Assembly (NCBI GenBank): GCA_934047225.1
Contig: CAKOHE010000025.1
Span: forward strand, 653,001-717,000
Direction: 5' to 3'
Source of the DNA: Ypsolopha sequella
Lineage: Eukaryota; Arthropoda; Insecta; Lepidoptera; Ypsolophidae
DNA length: 64,000 nt
A program made the translations under genes and the position numbers. Of this stretch, positions 46,801-52,859 are shown piece by piece. The notes under the pieces are model-generated. The model was not told the origin of the DNA. It made no database searches and saw nothing but the letters and a program-made list of their open reading frames with translations. Numbering within the stretch: the first letter of the stretch is position 1; every line of letters begins with the position of its first letter.

Positions 46801-49800
46801 AGGATTCAAGATGATCCTTCCATGAAAGCGTACTATCCATTATAACACCTAAGTATTTAATATTAGAGGTACGCACAATAGGGGTACATCTGCATCTGCA
46901 GACTTGGGCTCCACAGGTATGAGCCAAGATGCTATAGGAGTCATGGTCAGGCTGATGGCTAGAATAATGGGAAAAAGTAATAAACTTTGTCTTATCAACA
47001 TTTAAAGTTAACAAATTTGACGAAAGCCAGCCCATCACAATCCTGAGTGTTTTCGGCGTGAAGACGGCACTCTTCCCAATTTTTGCCTCGTATTAGTAGA
47101 ACAGTATCGTCTGCGTAAGTAATTATTTTGCAGTTGGGAACGAGCATCGAGCAAAGACTGTTAATGTAGATAAGGAAGAGAGTTGGACCTAAGACGCTAC
47201 CTTGAGGGACGCCGAAGGTGAGTAATTGATCGTCACTAGTAAAACTATCGACTCTCACACTCTGGGTCCTTTCGCAAAGGTAGTTGCGAAAAATGTTTAA
47301 GGGAACGCCTCTGATTCCTATGTTTTCCATTTTGTTTAATAGAATGGGGACAGAAACAGTGTCGAAAGCCTTTGAAAGATCAAGAAAAATACCTATTGTC
47401 TTGAGTTTCCCATCTAACTGTTCAACAATGGTATTTGTGACCTTTAGTACTGCATCTTCAGTAGATTTGCCCTTTCTAAATCCGAATTGATTATCTGAAA
47501 TTAGTTTGTGCTGTTCGAGATAATCAATTAGCCTACAGTTCAAGACTTTTTCCAGTATTTTCGAAAGAATGGTTAACACAGAGATAGGCCGGTAGTTCGT
47601 GACACTGCATCTGTCCCCACTCTTATAGATAGGGTGAACAATGGCCCTTTTAAAAACTCTGGGGAAAACGCCCTGTGACAGGCCTAGGTTGCATACATGT
47701 GTAATAGGAGTGATAAGAGGAGTCCGCGCGGCTTTTAGAACTTTAGCTGAAATGTGATCCCAGCCTATGGCACAGTCACTTCGCAAACCTAAGATCAGTC
47801 TGTCAATTTCAACCTCGTCAGTTGCTAGCACAGCCTTGGAATTTCCCTTAATGTTTTCAGTAGGATTGTTTGAGGAAGTGTGGTCATTGCTTACGTTAGC
47901 ATGTTGAGCAAGGATTTGTGAGGCAAGAGTTTCACCTATACTCGAGAAGTAATGGTTAATAACATTTACTGAGGCTTTTGGATCTTGAGATATATTTAAT
48001 AATTCGGTGGGCGGAGCAGTTGGTTGTTTTAGATAAGTTATATTTTTTATGACATTCCACATTGCTTTAGGATTTTTATTCGCCATTTGAAGTTGATTAC
48101 ATTCATAAGTTCGCTTAATGTTTTTTAGTAAATTATTACAGAAATTTCGATATCTTGTAAAGATTACTTGTTGAATTCGGTTGTCGGGATTCGATTGTTT
48201 TGCCTTTTTGTGAAGTTTATCGCGATGGCGAATGCACCTAAGGAGGCCGGGTGTTATCCAAGGCTTTATGTTTCTTTTACTTCGCGGTATTTTGACAACT
48301 CGGCTATGAGTTTTTATAGATTCAGCAATTGTATTTACCAAGGATTCTGCTGCTGTATTGGCGTCTGTGGATTTCAGAATTCCGGAGAAGTCAACCTTAG
48401 TCAGATCTTCTGCAACTGCAAGTACATCTACTCGGACTGTACTGGATTTTGCTCTGTATAGTTTAGGTGTAAAATCAGAACAGAAAAGTATAGGGTTATG
48501 ATCCGTTATAAGGGAGTCCAGTACAAAAGTTGTAGAATTGTTATTAGATTTAAACATGACGTGATCAAGACATGTTTTATTGTGCGTCGGAAATGTATGA
48601 GTGGGGAGCAAGCCATGATATCCTGTGGCTTCCAGGTAGATATCAGCATTGTTGTCGTCACCACTTGGTAAAATATCAATATTTATGTCTCCAATCACGG
48701 CAACATGTTTAAAAGAAGCCAATGATTTCAAAACATTGTCAAGGCTTAATGCGAATATTTTAGCATCTTTAATAGAAGGTGATCGACAGACACATGCGAT
48801 AGCCATATCGTTTTGTCACATTTTACTACTAGACAGTTTCCTTCGTGGAGTATCGGTTCCGTAATATCGTGTTTGAGATCTGACATCTGATATCTACAGC
48901 AGATCTTTGTATGCAATGTAATTTGAATATGTTCCTTTTTTCCGCGCATCCCAATGTAAGAAAACTATGAACTATGAACTTTTGAGGAAAATCCCGAAGA
49001 CTCCCTTTTAATACTTGTTGCCTTTTTAGCTAATAAGAGCACAATGTGGGTAAGGTGAGCTTTCCCCGGTAGGACATGCATGACAAGAGTCTAAGTATTT
49101 ATACCCGTTTTTTTTTGTTATACCGTGGCCGGACGGACAGATATGGAGGCTTCATTATAGTTTCCCATTTTTTCAGAAAAAGCTGCAAATTATGATTCTC
49201 CATGGATCGGGCATTATCTTGTATGACTATGAGAAACAACGAAAAAAAAGCGCGATGTCGTGAGACATCCGGTTGGTGATTGAAGTTCCTTTCGCTATAT
49301 ACAGACAGGGTGCTCTGAAATTTGACCTATTCCTTGAAAGGGGTTATACTTGAAATCATTTCCAACAAATAATGCCTATCAACTAGGTGTTGAAAATGAT
49401 ATATTTTTATTTTCAACTAAAACACGTCTATATTTTAAAATATACAAAATGAAAATGGTTTTCTTTCCACTTAATACCTTTTACTTCTAAGATTATGGAT
49501 GTGAATGCCATAAAACTCCAAAAAGTATAACTGATTGATCTGACGAATGATCTACTAGAAAAATAAACAATTATTCACGTCTCCTACGTTCCCATATAAG
49601 CGAAGAACACTTTAGCTATTTTTAATATAGAAGCTGACTTGACAAAATCTGTTAATGAAATTTTTAACCAATTTAACCATCGGAAAAAAATTAAGAATTG
49701 AATAAATGATGGACTGGCCATATTTGTCGCCGACGTGATAACCGTTGGGGCCGTAAGGCATTGGAATGGAGACCACGTACAGCAAAGCGCAGCGTAGGCC

Positions 49801-52785
49801 GCCCTCGTGCTCGCTGGACTGACGATCTGAAGGACATTGCGGGTAGCGGCTGGATGAGGATGACTGAGGATCACCAAAAGTGGCGTAATATTGGGGAGGC
49901 CTATGTTCAGCAGTGGACGAATACGGGCTGATAGATGGATGGATGGAATAAATGGTGTTTATTTTTTTGTATGGCCTAAAAATGAAATTTTTTAGTTTTT
50001 ACACGACTGCCCCAAAAAAAGGAGTGTTATGTGCTCAGGGTTCATGTGGGTATTTTTCTTAATTCCACCATAACTACTTAACGCTTCAACCGATTTCGAA
50101 GTGTGTGGTATCGTTAGAATCCTTATAGCCTCCTGAGTGGAATAGGCTATAAATTTATACAGGGTGTAAAACATAACAGCCATAAAATGAAAAAAATAGA
50201 AATTACTTTTTAGTGCATTTTGAAATTATGGCAGGCGTGTTTTTTTAATATTTTTTATTATTTAATTCATTAAATTATTCCCATTCTCAGCCCACATAAA
50301 CACACTGCTGCATTTTACTTCATTTTATAATCAAAATATATTTGTTTTTTTCTCGTTCATTTATGGGGCGGTAAACCTTACGTGTCCTGGGCGCCAAATG
50401 TTAAAATACGGCAATGATCGTACCATATCTAAGGAATGCTTGTATTGATCCAGATCCCTTGTCAACTCGTCACGTTGCAACTCCGTCGCCTCCAGTTTGT
50501 TTTTGAGCTCGTTATTTTGCTCAATCAATTGCTGTTTGTAGGTTTCGAATAACTGAGCCATTTGGTTACTGTGATCAGTTATTAGTTTATCTATGAAAAA
50601 GGATAAAGTATAAGATAAAAGGTGGCACATAAACTAAACACGCTTATTTACTATTGCACCTTATTATTAAGAGCGGGGGCTCTACTGCGTAATTCTCATT
50701 TGTATCAACTTCAAGCAAATGCATGCGAAATTCAACGCGTGCAAAAGAGATGGCATGTTAGGCGGGCGTCGTCGCACGCACGTCAAATTTCAATCTCAAG
50801 TTGATGTTGATGAAAATGAGAATTACGCGGTAGACCCGCAGGTTGTGAAATAGCCGGCTTTGTCTAATTAATCGAAACAGAACACTTAAATTCAAAATCC
50901 ATTAAATTGTTAATCAACAAAACCTTATTACTTATGTTTTGTCTATACTGCATTCGCAGAGTTTCCATTGTAAATTAGAATTTCAATTTTTTTTTTCGAT
51001 TTAAGTAGAATTTAAGTGTTATGTTTCGATTCATCAGAAAAAGGCGGGTATTTTACAATCCGGCTGCGATACTGCTATTATAATGCCCCGAGCGAGGCCT
51101 TCCTTAGGCGCACAGCGGCTTTGCAATTATAACCCGTAGACTAAATTTCATAAAGTTGAAAATCGCGTGCGCCAAAATGCGCGTAAAACGATTCAGAACG
51201 AGTCTAATTTTAAGATTAAATTCGTCTAAAATTACAATATCGCATTTAAGTCATTTTTGAACTTACAACAGTTAATAAACAAAATTTTCGTATTGATAGT
51301 AAATAATGACACATAAAAATCAAATGGATAAATCACAAAACCAAAAAAAACACTCAAAAAGAGACTATTTTCAAAATAAAATCTATCGAGCGAAAGTTTT
51401 CCAATTAGGTAACGCTACTTACAACGTAAAGACAAAGGTTTGGAAAAACTGTATATAAGTTTCATATCGATTGCGTCTATGGTAGATTCAGTAAATCGTT
51501 CAAAAACTGTTGAAAAAGGAAGGCCTCCTCTTAATATTGCACCTGATTTATGATAATAATAAAGTAGCTAAAAGGACATGTCTGTACTTTGAATATTTTT
51601 GCGAAATTTTAAATGAAATAGGTTATTAGTATTGTAATGAGGCCAAAACTAAAATTTTTATATTTTTCTCTCTCTGTCTGTATCTATGTACGAGTATGTT
51701 CCATTTTATTTTAACTCGAGAACCATTCGATGGATTTGGATGCGGTTTTCTTTATTATTATCGTAGTCTATGGACAACATACATACATAACAGGAGTGTT
51801 GATAAAATAACCGCCAAGCCGAAAACGGGGCAAAGATTTAATAAACGCGGGCGGGGCTGCGGGCGAAAGGCTAGTAAAATATATATTTTTTTTTGCATGA
51901 AAAAGGAAACTGACAGTTCGTGATAGTGGGATATATACTTTTAAGGCGATATGCGAAAAAAATACGGGTGTTTCTTTTCTGCGTATTTCATGAAATACAC
52001 GCAAAATTATAATCAGTTTCTGGTGTATGCATTTTGACTATAAAATCTAAGGTTTTGAAATTGGAAAACATGTTTGGATAAATTTTCCTCGATAGAAATA
52101 ATTGTTGAAATGAGGTCTTCAAACACACTTTTTCTCCTCGTTTGACGAATAGGAACCATACAGAACTCAAACATATTTTATTAGGTGTATTTAAACAATA
52201 TCTAGAGATTTCATATTTGAAATTTTGCTAGCTATTTTAGTTTTTTTAATAAAAATATAAAACTAACTTTTTTCCCTTTAGCCGTAAATCCGCCCCTCTC
52301 GCACTGCGCGATTTTTCGCTTGGAGTGACAGTGACAAAAATAAAATTCGCATAGCCTCTTAACTCCTGTGGTGCATGAGCCACTTCACATTGTCCTCACT
52401 GTCGCGAACTTTTGAATGTTGCAATTCCTGCTATCACAAACTACCAGTTTCTTCCTTCGTGCAAAAATATATACTTACTTTAGTTTGACAAATAAACCAC
52501 TGACAAATAATTAATCTTACTTTTTTCCTTCAAACTGTCAATAACAGCACAATTCTTCTGATCAGCCTGCAGTTGTTTCTCCTTTAAATCCTTCACAAAC
52601 TGGCCCGACTTCTGGTACGCTTCCCCCAACGTTGCCGTGTCCGTCTTGCATCGAGATAAGGTCTTTCTTAGACGCTCGCTGTAGTCTTCTAGCACGTCAC
52701 ATATCTCTCGGGTGCTAGATAACCTGCCAAGTATTTGTTCAATATGTTCACTGATGTTCACAATGTGTGAGCCATTACTATTCAT
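25762..52785 (-). CDS. Intron-rich coiled-coil protein gene (11 exons traced, 3' end missing)
   Basis: Eleven minus-strand exons with canonical AG/GT borders and consistent phases join to 563 codons without a stop. Residues 1 to about 475 are charged, with heptad-like leucine spacing and almost no proline or glycine, so a long coiled coil is expected. The tail (about 470-563) is different: LQPPQEQPEQDD, then SDSSMDSDAVE, then PPLPLSKLKRRLPPQ with a nuclear-signal-like KRR, then acidic. A long central rod with a basic, proline-rich tail resembles transverse-filament proteins such as SYCP1, or centrosomal and kinetochore rods, but I cannot assign a family. The ATG at 52785 has an in-frame TGA six codons upstream. 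The final exon with the stop was not found below 25762. Confidence 0.85.
25843..26780. other. Intron sequence, no gene recognised
   Basis: Plus-strand frames at 25833-26033 and 26066-26305 have no recognised domain; the first overlaps exon 11 in antisense. The segment 26100-26300 is rich in CGAT/ATCG words, as is 29100-29270, suggesting an old repeat. Confidence 0.35.
26784..28480 (+). pseudogene. Zeste-type Myb/SANT-like protein, two-part remnant
   Basis: The first part (26784-26911) starts MTAEQIEILFTFLEHNHLRK, the usual opening helix of zeste-type regulatory proteins, and hits a TGA just before a donor-like TGGTAATA. The second (28218-28480), after an ACAG acceptor, reads NRLLELYQQSAVQMER and, after a frameshift, ELREIHKAVVALKDVMEGLF, matching the C-terminal coiled segment of such proteins. 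The middle of the DNA-binding domain is missing. Antisense to the coiled-coil gene, within its intron. Confidence 0.4.
28614..28830 (+). mobile_element. tRNA-derived SINE, copy with A-to-B box deletion
   Basis: The head has a perfect A-box (TGGCTGAGTGG) and a B-box-like GGGTTTAATCC, then the body GGTGCACATTAATTTGTCTT, GAAGGCACGTTAA and TATCACGTTTGGGACGTA. The copy at 38940-39131 is the same family. Here about 23-27 bp between the two boxes are missing. Confidence 0.88.
28850..30310. other. Intron sequence, no gene recognised
   Basis: AT-rich with a CGAT-rich stretch at 29100-29270. Short frames lack recognisable domains. Confidence 0.4.
30320..30850 (+). pseudogene. LINE reverse transcriptase C-terminal part, 176 codons
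   Basis: Starts near VRLYNVPLERVHTFKYLGHI, the reverse transcriptase thumb entry with the FKYLG motif, and continues through IERERRALSVRANMIARRFA and ITLFRAFCTSFYTGTLWLSY. It ends shortly after a stop at 30848-30850. The same family, in fuller form, lies at 34351-35163 on the other strand; this copy lacks the catalytic YADD part. An AT-rich tail ends in TTA units at 30974-30993. Confidence 0.88.
30974..30995 (+). repeat. (ATT)n tail of the LINE copy
   Basis: Short ATT run closing the 3' region of the LINE fragment, after AATAAATGAAT. Confidence 0.5.
31344..31466 (-). CDS. Coiled-coil gene, exon 10 (codons 496-536)
   Basis: Acceptor TTTTTTAG, donor GAA/GTAAGT. Reads NTRPSEIFRSAAVSTKRQPE, then FSDSSMDSDAVE. 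Non-coiled, serine-rich acidic stretch with likely phosphorylation sites (SDSSMDSD). Confidence 0.82.
31880..32165 (-). pseudogene. hAT transposase C-terminal dimerisation domain remnant
   Basis: The minus frame reads NANVERVFSLMDAQWTKER, the hallmark of the hAT C-terminal dimerisation region, then hits a stop. In the next frame it continues with FNLKNTSCEEFHKIVMKDQQ and FLKAPSNKKY, the end of such proteins. No ORF was computed for it because of the break. Upstream transposase parts are missing. Confidence 0.85.
32504..32653 (-). CDS. Coiled-coil gene, exon 9 (codons 446-495)
   Basis: Acceptor AACTTTTAG, donor AAG/GTATAC. Reads EKLHDKIAGMQGTVDNIQRE, where the coiled coil ends, then a proline/glutamine/acidic linker LQPPQEQPEQDD and VILPVRNQK. 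Confidence 0.88.
32700..33035. other. Intron sequence, no gene recognised
   Basis: AT-rich; nothing supported. Confidence 0.4.
33040..33292 (+). repeat. Tandem duplication, period 125 bp
   Basis: Two copies starting AAATTTTCTCGATAGAATTT share AACTAATTTCATTGTGAAAT and CAAAATGTGGATATTATGTA exactly. About ten differences by eye. Confidence 0.88.
33820..34215 (+). repeat. Interspersed repeat family R1w, copy 2
   Basis: Matches 13390-13790: TTGCTGGGTCTCCGGATAGC, GAGCAATATTTTCCTTGTGT and AAATGAAGTTGTTCTTTATA. Contains a small internal duplication of the ATATTTTTTCTAAGCAATAT block. Confidence 0.75.
34351..35163 (-). pseudogene. LINE reverse transcriptase, catalytic part
   Basis: The 270-codon minus frame opens at palm motif B (GVRQGGLTSPALFNRYINGL), carries the catalytic YADD (SYADDMVLLS), then FKYLGHL and the thumb with IERERRALSIRANMLARRFS. 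It ends after DCPYIRHCC. This is an intact-frame but 5'-truncated LINE copy, the fuller relative of 30320-30850. The downstream ATTATTATT on the minus strand (near 34305) is probably its tail. The clade was not determined. Confidence 0.9.
35285..35535. mobile_element. Half copy of TTAA MITE family C
   Basis: Matches the right half of 41444-42113: CCAATTACGTTTTCCATGAT, TAACTAATTACACAATTTTT and TAAATTGTCCAAACGCGAGA then GCATGTTTG. The terminal repeat is truncated. Confidence 0.75.
35540..36160. other. Intron sequence, no gene recognised
   Basis: Slightly GC-richer block at 35570-35700; no domain. Confidence 0.35.
36168..36227 (-). CDS. Coiled-coil gene, exon 8 (codons 426-445)
   Basis: A 60-bp exon between ATGTTCTAG and AAG/GTGAGT; it encodes exactly 20 residues, DKEKELSKHMSIIMELRAEK. 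Small, but phase and splice sites fit both neighbours. Confidence 0.82.
36974..37240. mobile_element. MITE, 267 bp, with 75-bp inverted arms and TA duplication
   Basis: Ends TACAACGTGTAACAGAAAGG and, inverted, TACAAAGTGTAACAGAAAGG. The arms stay complementary for about 75 bp, and TA flanks both sides. Tc1/mariner-type by its target, non-coding. It lies in the intron between exons 7 and 8, close to exon 7. Confidence 0.88.
37330..37576 (-). CDS. Coiled-coil gene, exon 7 (codons 343-425)
   Basis: Acceptor CATTTCAG, donor AAG/GTAAAT. The split codon with exon 6 gives R, then TTNEEKIQELTGTIETKHNE. It ends RQVEHHEVVVK. Strongly charged coiled coil. Confidence 0.9.
37621..37672. repeat. 14-bp perfect hairpin
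   Basis: AGACATTGGGACAC at 37621-37634 pairs with 37659-37672 across a 24-nt loop. The second family copy (near 44385) lost the left arm. Confidence 0.85.
38041..38772. mobile_element. hAT-like non-autonomous element, 732 bp
   Basis: Termini GGGGTTTCTATAGTGGACTG and, inverted, GGGTTGGCTATAGTTGACTG continue matching through CCGCACGAATT. The octamer ACCGCTTT flanks both sides (38033-38040 and 38773-38780). No coding sequence. Inside are a G-rich then C-rich block (38079-38140), a 162-169-bp tandem duplication and CCTAA runs. Confidence 0.88.
38244..38590 (+). repeat. Nested tandem repeat with telomere-like CCTAA runs
   Basis: Two units start at GGACTTACTAGTG (38244 and 38406), with a third partial at 38575. 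Each unit contains two copies of AGAGGCAGATTCGGTTCTGG-type segments and the CG-rich GCTCGCTTCGCTCGCTCGG. Units end with 2-4 CCTAA repeats, the complement of the insect telomere TTAGG. Confidence 0.85.
38940..39131 (-). mobile_element. tRNA-derived SINE with intact tRNA-like head
   Basis: On the minus strand: TCTGTGGCCGAGTGGTACAG (A-box inside), then GAGGTCGTGGGTTCAATCCC (B-box) and the body with GTTCGGTCGACGCTTCGGAA and TCACGTTTGGGACG. The first ~70 nt resemble a tRNA without CCA. It sits in sense orientation about 30 bp after exon 6 of the coiled-coil gene. Confidence 0.92.
39162..39367 (-). CDS. Coiled-coil gene, exon 6 (codons 275-343)
   Basis: Acceptor ATTTTCAG, donor AG/GTAAAT, leaves in phase 2. 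Reads LLEVAEKQTESLTSQLATLK and on to ELQEALQQC. A SINE lies about 30 bp downstream in the intron. Confidence 0.9.
39630..39850 (+). repeat. Interspersed repeat family R1w, copy 3 (shortened)
   Basis: GAGTCGATATGTGTCGGTAC, GCTGGGTCTCCGGATAGCGC and the end AAGAGGCGCCTT match 13390-13870; the middle is deleted. Confidence 0.75.
40137..40575. mobile_element. TTAA-flanked (piggyBac-like) MITE, family B, 439 bp
   Basis: TTAA at 40133-40136 and 40576-40579 flanks termini GGGTCTGTATAAGGTCAG and, inverted, GGGTCCGTATAAGGTCAG. piggyBac elements duplicate TTAA. Non-coding. Located in the intron between exons 5 and 6. Confidence 0.9.
41098..41299 (-). mobile_element. Short non-autonomous Helitron-like element abutting exon 5
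   Basis: Plus-strand start ACTAGCTTTTGACCGCGGCT is the complement of a Helitron CTAG/T end; the other end, TTTATAATAGTGGTA, is the complement of a TACTATTATAA-type start. The body (GTAGCCTATGTCACTCTCCA) is a repeat I know to be common in Lepidoptera. It ends within a few bases of the exon 5 donor. Confidence 0.65.
41302..41397 (-). CDS. Coiled-coil gene, exon 5 (codons 243-274)
   Basis: Acceptor CTGTTTCAG, donor CAG/GTAATA. Reads ELNKANDILVLDVVTHDEAN then RSLEKQLAEKNQ. A Helitron-like element begins only a few bases beyond the donor. Confidence 0.85.
41444..42113. mobile_element. TTAA-flanked (piggyBac-like) MITE, family C, 670 bp
   Basis: TTAA at 41440-41443 and 42114-42117 flanks perfect 32-bp inverted ends starting GGGTTGGTTGGGCCAAACAT. 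Complementarity continues, with gaps, for about 200 bp per arm. Non-coding. Intron between exons 4 and 5. Confidence 0.93.
42195..42245. repeat. Hairpin with paired CCAAT motifs
   Basis: GTGATTGGCTGCAAATTA pairs with TAATTTGTAGCCAATCAC, placing ATTGG and CCAAT on opposite arms. It lies just outside the family C element. Confidence 0.7.
42610..42990. repeat. Short inverted repeat of an exon-like 35-bp motif
   Basis: GAAGTTGCTGACCAAATCAA occurs on the minus strand at about 42635-42655 and on the plus strand at 42944-42963. The minus copy is bounded by CAG and CAG/GTAATA and would encode EVADQINSLFMSQ. Confidence 0.5.
43140..43345 (+). repeat. Interspersed repeat with Helitron-like CTAGT end
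   Basis: Contains GACTGACTGACTGACCGATC, CCTAGGAACATGAAATTTGG, and ends GCTGCGGAACGTCCGCTAGT. I recall this as a common lepidopteran repeat. No coding sequence. Confidence 0.5.
43553..43727 (-). CDS. Coiled-coil gene, exon 4 (codons 184-242)
   Basis: Acceptor TTTATCAG, donor GAG/GTACTA. The split codon gives E; the exon then reads LAESKETVESLKKALTNQDE and ends KLYDEITVLKKKLE. A MITE lies 56 bp upstream of its acceptor. Confidence 0.88.
43783..44078. mobile_element. MITE, 296 bp, perfect 20-bp inverted ends
   Basis: GGCTCCTTGATGATTGAAGC at 43788-43807 and its exact complement at 44054-44073. The target duplication is unclear. Lies 56 bp upstream of the exon 4 acceptor. Confidence 0.82.
44380..44840 (+). 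repeat. Interspersed repeat family X, copy 2 (uninterrupted)
   Basis: Continuous homologue of 37607-38830 without the hAT insert: AGACTGCACGAGGGTCCCAA, GCCTGAGACCAATCAGAAGA and CTTTTGATGTTATAATTACC. Confidence 0.8.
44923..45041 (-). CDS. Coiled-coil gene, exon 3 (codons 145-184)
   Basis: Acceptor GTCAACAG, donor GA/GTAAGC, leaves in phase 2. A small in-frame duplication encodes LSLQN twice (NILSLQNNLSLQNE), from two near-identical 15-18-bp units. Confidence 0.85.
45130..45369 (-). mobile_element. TTAA MITE family B, partial second copy
   Basis: Complement of the left part of 40137-40575 (ATTTAGAGGTAACTT, AGTCTACTATCTATATTATT) ending ATCTGACCTTATACGGACCC followed by TTAA (45370-45373). The other end is missing. 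Confidence 0.75.
45380..45980. other. Intron sequence, no gene recognised
   Basis: AT-rich; nothing supported. Confidence 0.4.
45985..46140. repeat. (GT)n/(GAGAGG) microsatellite and TATA tract
   Basis: Blocks of GTGTGTGTGT interleaved with GAGAGGG, followed by TATATACATATATATATATA. Frames read through it encode only low-complexity peptides. Confidence 0.9.
46253..47038 (-). pseudogene. LINE thumb and C-terminal domain, 261 codons
   Basis: Continues the LINE protein after a frameshift: MMGWLSSNLLTLNVDKTKFI (palm motif E region), KYLGVIMDSTLSW, then QTLKTVYYALAQSVLTYCIT and the C-terminal stretch NVLSSRLYNRVNEAVNIYPL. Ends at a stop just before a TATA/GT tract. Confidence 0.9.
46995..48806 (-). 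pseudogene. LINE endonuclease-reverse transcriptase ORF, 603 codons
   Basis: Longest coding frame in the window. Residues about 35-120 hold the C-terminal half of the endonuclease with the conserved D and SDH-like ITDHNP; residues about 390-585 hold reverse transcriptase motifs 1-5, with YADD at about residues 564-567. It terminates prematurely at GLAFVKFVNFKC, where the thumb continues in another frame. No stop lies inside, so decay is recent or slight. Confidence 0.93.
48960..49300. other. Intron sequence, no gene recognised
   Basis: Nothing supported. Confidence 0.4.
49304..49490 (+). repeat. ACAGGGTG repeat family, copy 2
   Basis: GACAGGGTGCTCTGAAATTT to TTTCTTTCCACTTAATACC, matching 10444-10615 in the same orientation. 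Confidence 0.75.
49716..49940 (+). pseudogene. RTE-clade LINE, C-terminal tail (longer copy)
   Basis: Reads GHICRRRDNRWGRKALEWRP, RTAKRSVGRPRARWTDDLKD, then SGWMRMTEDHQKWRNIGEAY and VQQWTNTG with a TGA at 49929-49931, followed by ATGG units. Seventy-one codons of the RTE C-terminus, about 25 more than at 12653. Antisense to the coiled-coil gene, between exons 2 and 3. Confidence 0.93.
49985..50240 (+). repeat. Interspersed repeat tail
   Basis: CGACTGCCCCAAAAAAAGGA, AACCGATTTCGAAGTGTGTG-like text and TACAGGGTGTAAAACATAAC resemble widespread lepidopteran repeats. Non-coding. Confidence 0.45.
50424..50590 (-). CDS. Coiled-coil gene, exon 2 (codons 89-144)
   Basis: Acceptor TTTTTCATAG, donor ATG/GTACGA. 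The split codon with exon 1 reads N, then KLITDHSNQMAQLFETYKQQ. Heptad pattern is clear (ELKNKLEATELQRDELTRDL). Confidence 0.88.
50675..50842. repeat. Fold-back repeat, arms about 65 bp
   Basis: GCTCTACTGCGTAATTCTCA starts the left arm; GAGAATTACGCGGTAGACCC ends the right. The centre includes ACGCGTGC and GCACGCACGT. It begins about 80 bp from exon 2. Confidence 0.8.
50849..51060. repeat. Second fold-back repeat next to the first
   Basis: CGAAACAGAACACTTAAATT pairs with AATTTAAGTGTTATGTTTCG near 51008-51029; outer parts AGCCGG and CCGGCT extend the pairing. Confidence 0.7.
51070..51670. other. Intron sequence, no gene recognised
   Basis: AT-rich except a GC-richer part at 51080-51130. Confidence 0.4.
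51675..51877 (+). mobile_element. Short Helitron-like element
   Basis: Body GAGAACCATTCGATGGATTT and right end GGGGCTGCGGGCGAAAGGCT followed by AGT fit lepidopteran Helitron ends (CTAG/T). The left end is not sharply defined. Confidence 0.5.
51945..52358. mobile_element. TTAA-flanked (piggyBac-like) MITE, family A, copy 2, 414 bp
   Basis: TTAA at 51941-51944 and 52359-52362. Ends GGCGATATGCGAA and, inverted, GAGGCTATGCGAA. Reverse-oriented homologue of 11700-12112, with GTATTTCATGAAATAC near the left end. Intron between exons 1 and 2. Confidence 0.9.
52521..52785 (-). CDS. Coiled-coil gene, exon 1 (codons 1-88)
   Basis: Starts MNSNGSHIVNISEHIEQILG and ends ...DSLKEK in phase 1 at AAA A/GTAAGATT. 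The start is favoured because TGA precedes it in frame with no acceptor between. Confidence 0.85.
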
Positions 52786-52795
52786 TTTGTAATTG

Positions 52796-52803
52796 TGACG
52801 TCA
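52796..52803. promoter_or_regulatory. CRE-like palindrome TGACGTCA before the coiled-coil gene start
   Basis: The full 8-bp CREB/ATF consensus lies 11 bp upstream of the ATG. It also contains the in-frame TGA that marks the start. CREB-family control (for example CREM in germ cells) would suit this position, but a single site may be chance. Confidence 0.35.
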
Positions 52804-52859
52804 TTTAAGATTTGCCACACGTGCAATTTATGCTGCACAATATTATGCCTAATTTCAAC

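Larger units (their letters stand above)
46253..48949 (-). mobile_element. LINE with endonuclease and reverse transcriptase, 2.7 kb, 5' truncated
   Basis: A minus-strand APE-type LINE in the intron between exons 2 and 3, same strand as the host gene. From 48949 a frame carries endonuclease sequence to about 48810, then shifts. The 603-codon frame 46995-48806 continues with the endonuclease core (VIGDINIDIL, FPTHNKTCLDHV, LITDHNPI) and the reverse transcriptase: NYRPISVLTILSKILEKVL, QFGFRKGKSTEDAV, FLDLSKAFDTV, GVPQGSVLGPTLFLIYINSL and catalytic TYADDTVLL. A second frameshift near 47030 leads into the thumb (46253-47038, NIKYLGVIMDSTLSWKDHL). Gene order and motifs fit the CR1/Jockey group. Two breaks make it inactive, though most of the protein is preserved. 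Confidence 0.93.
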
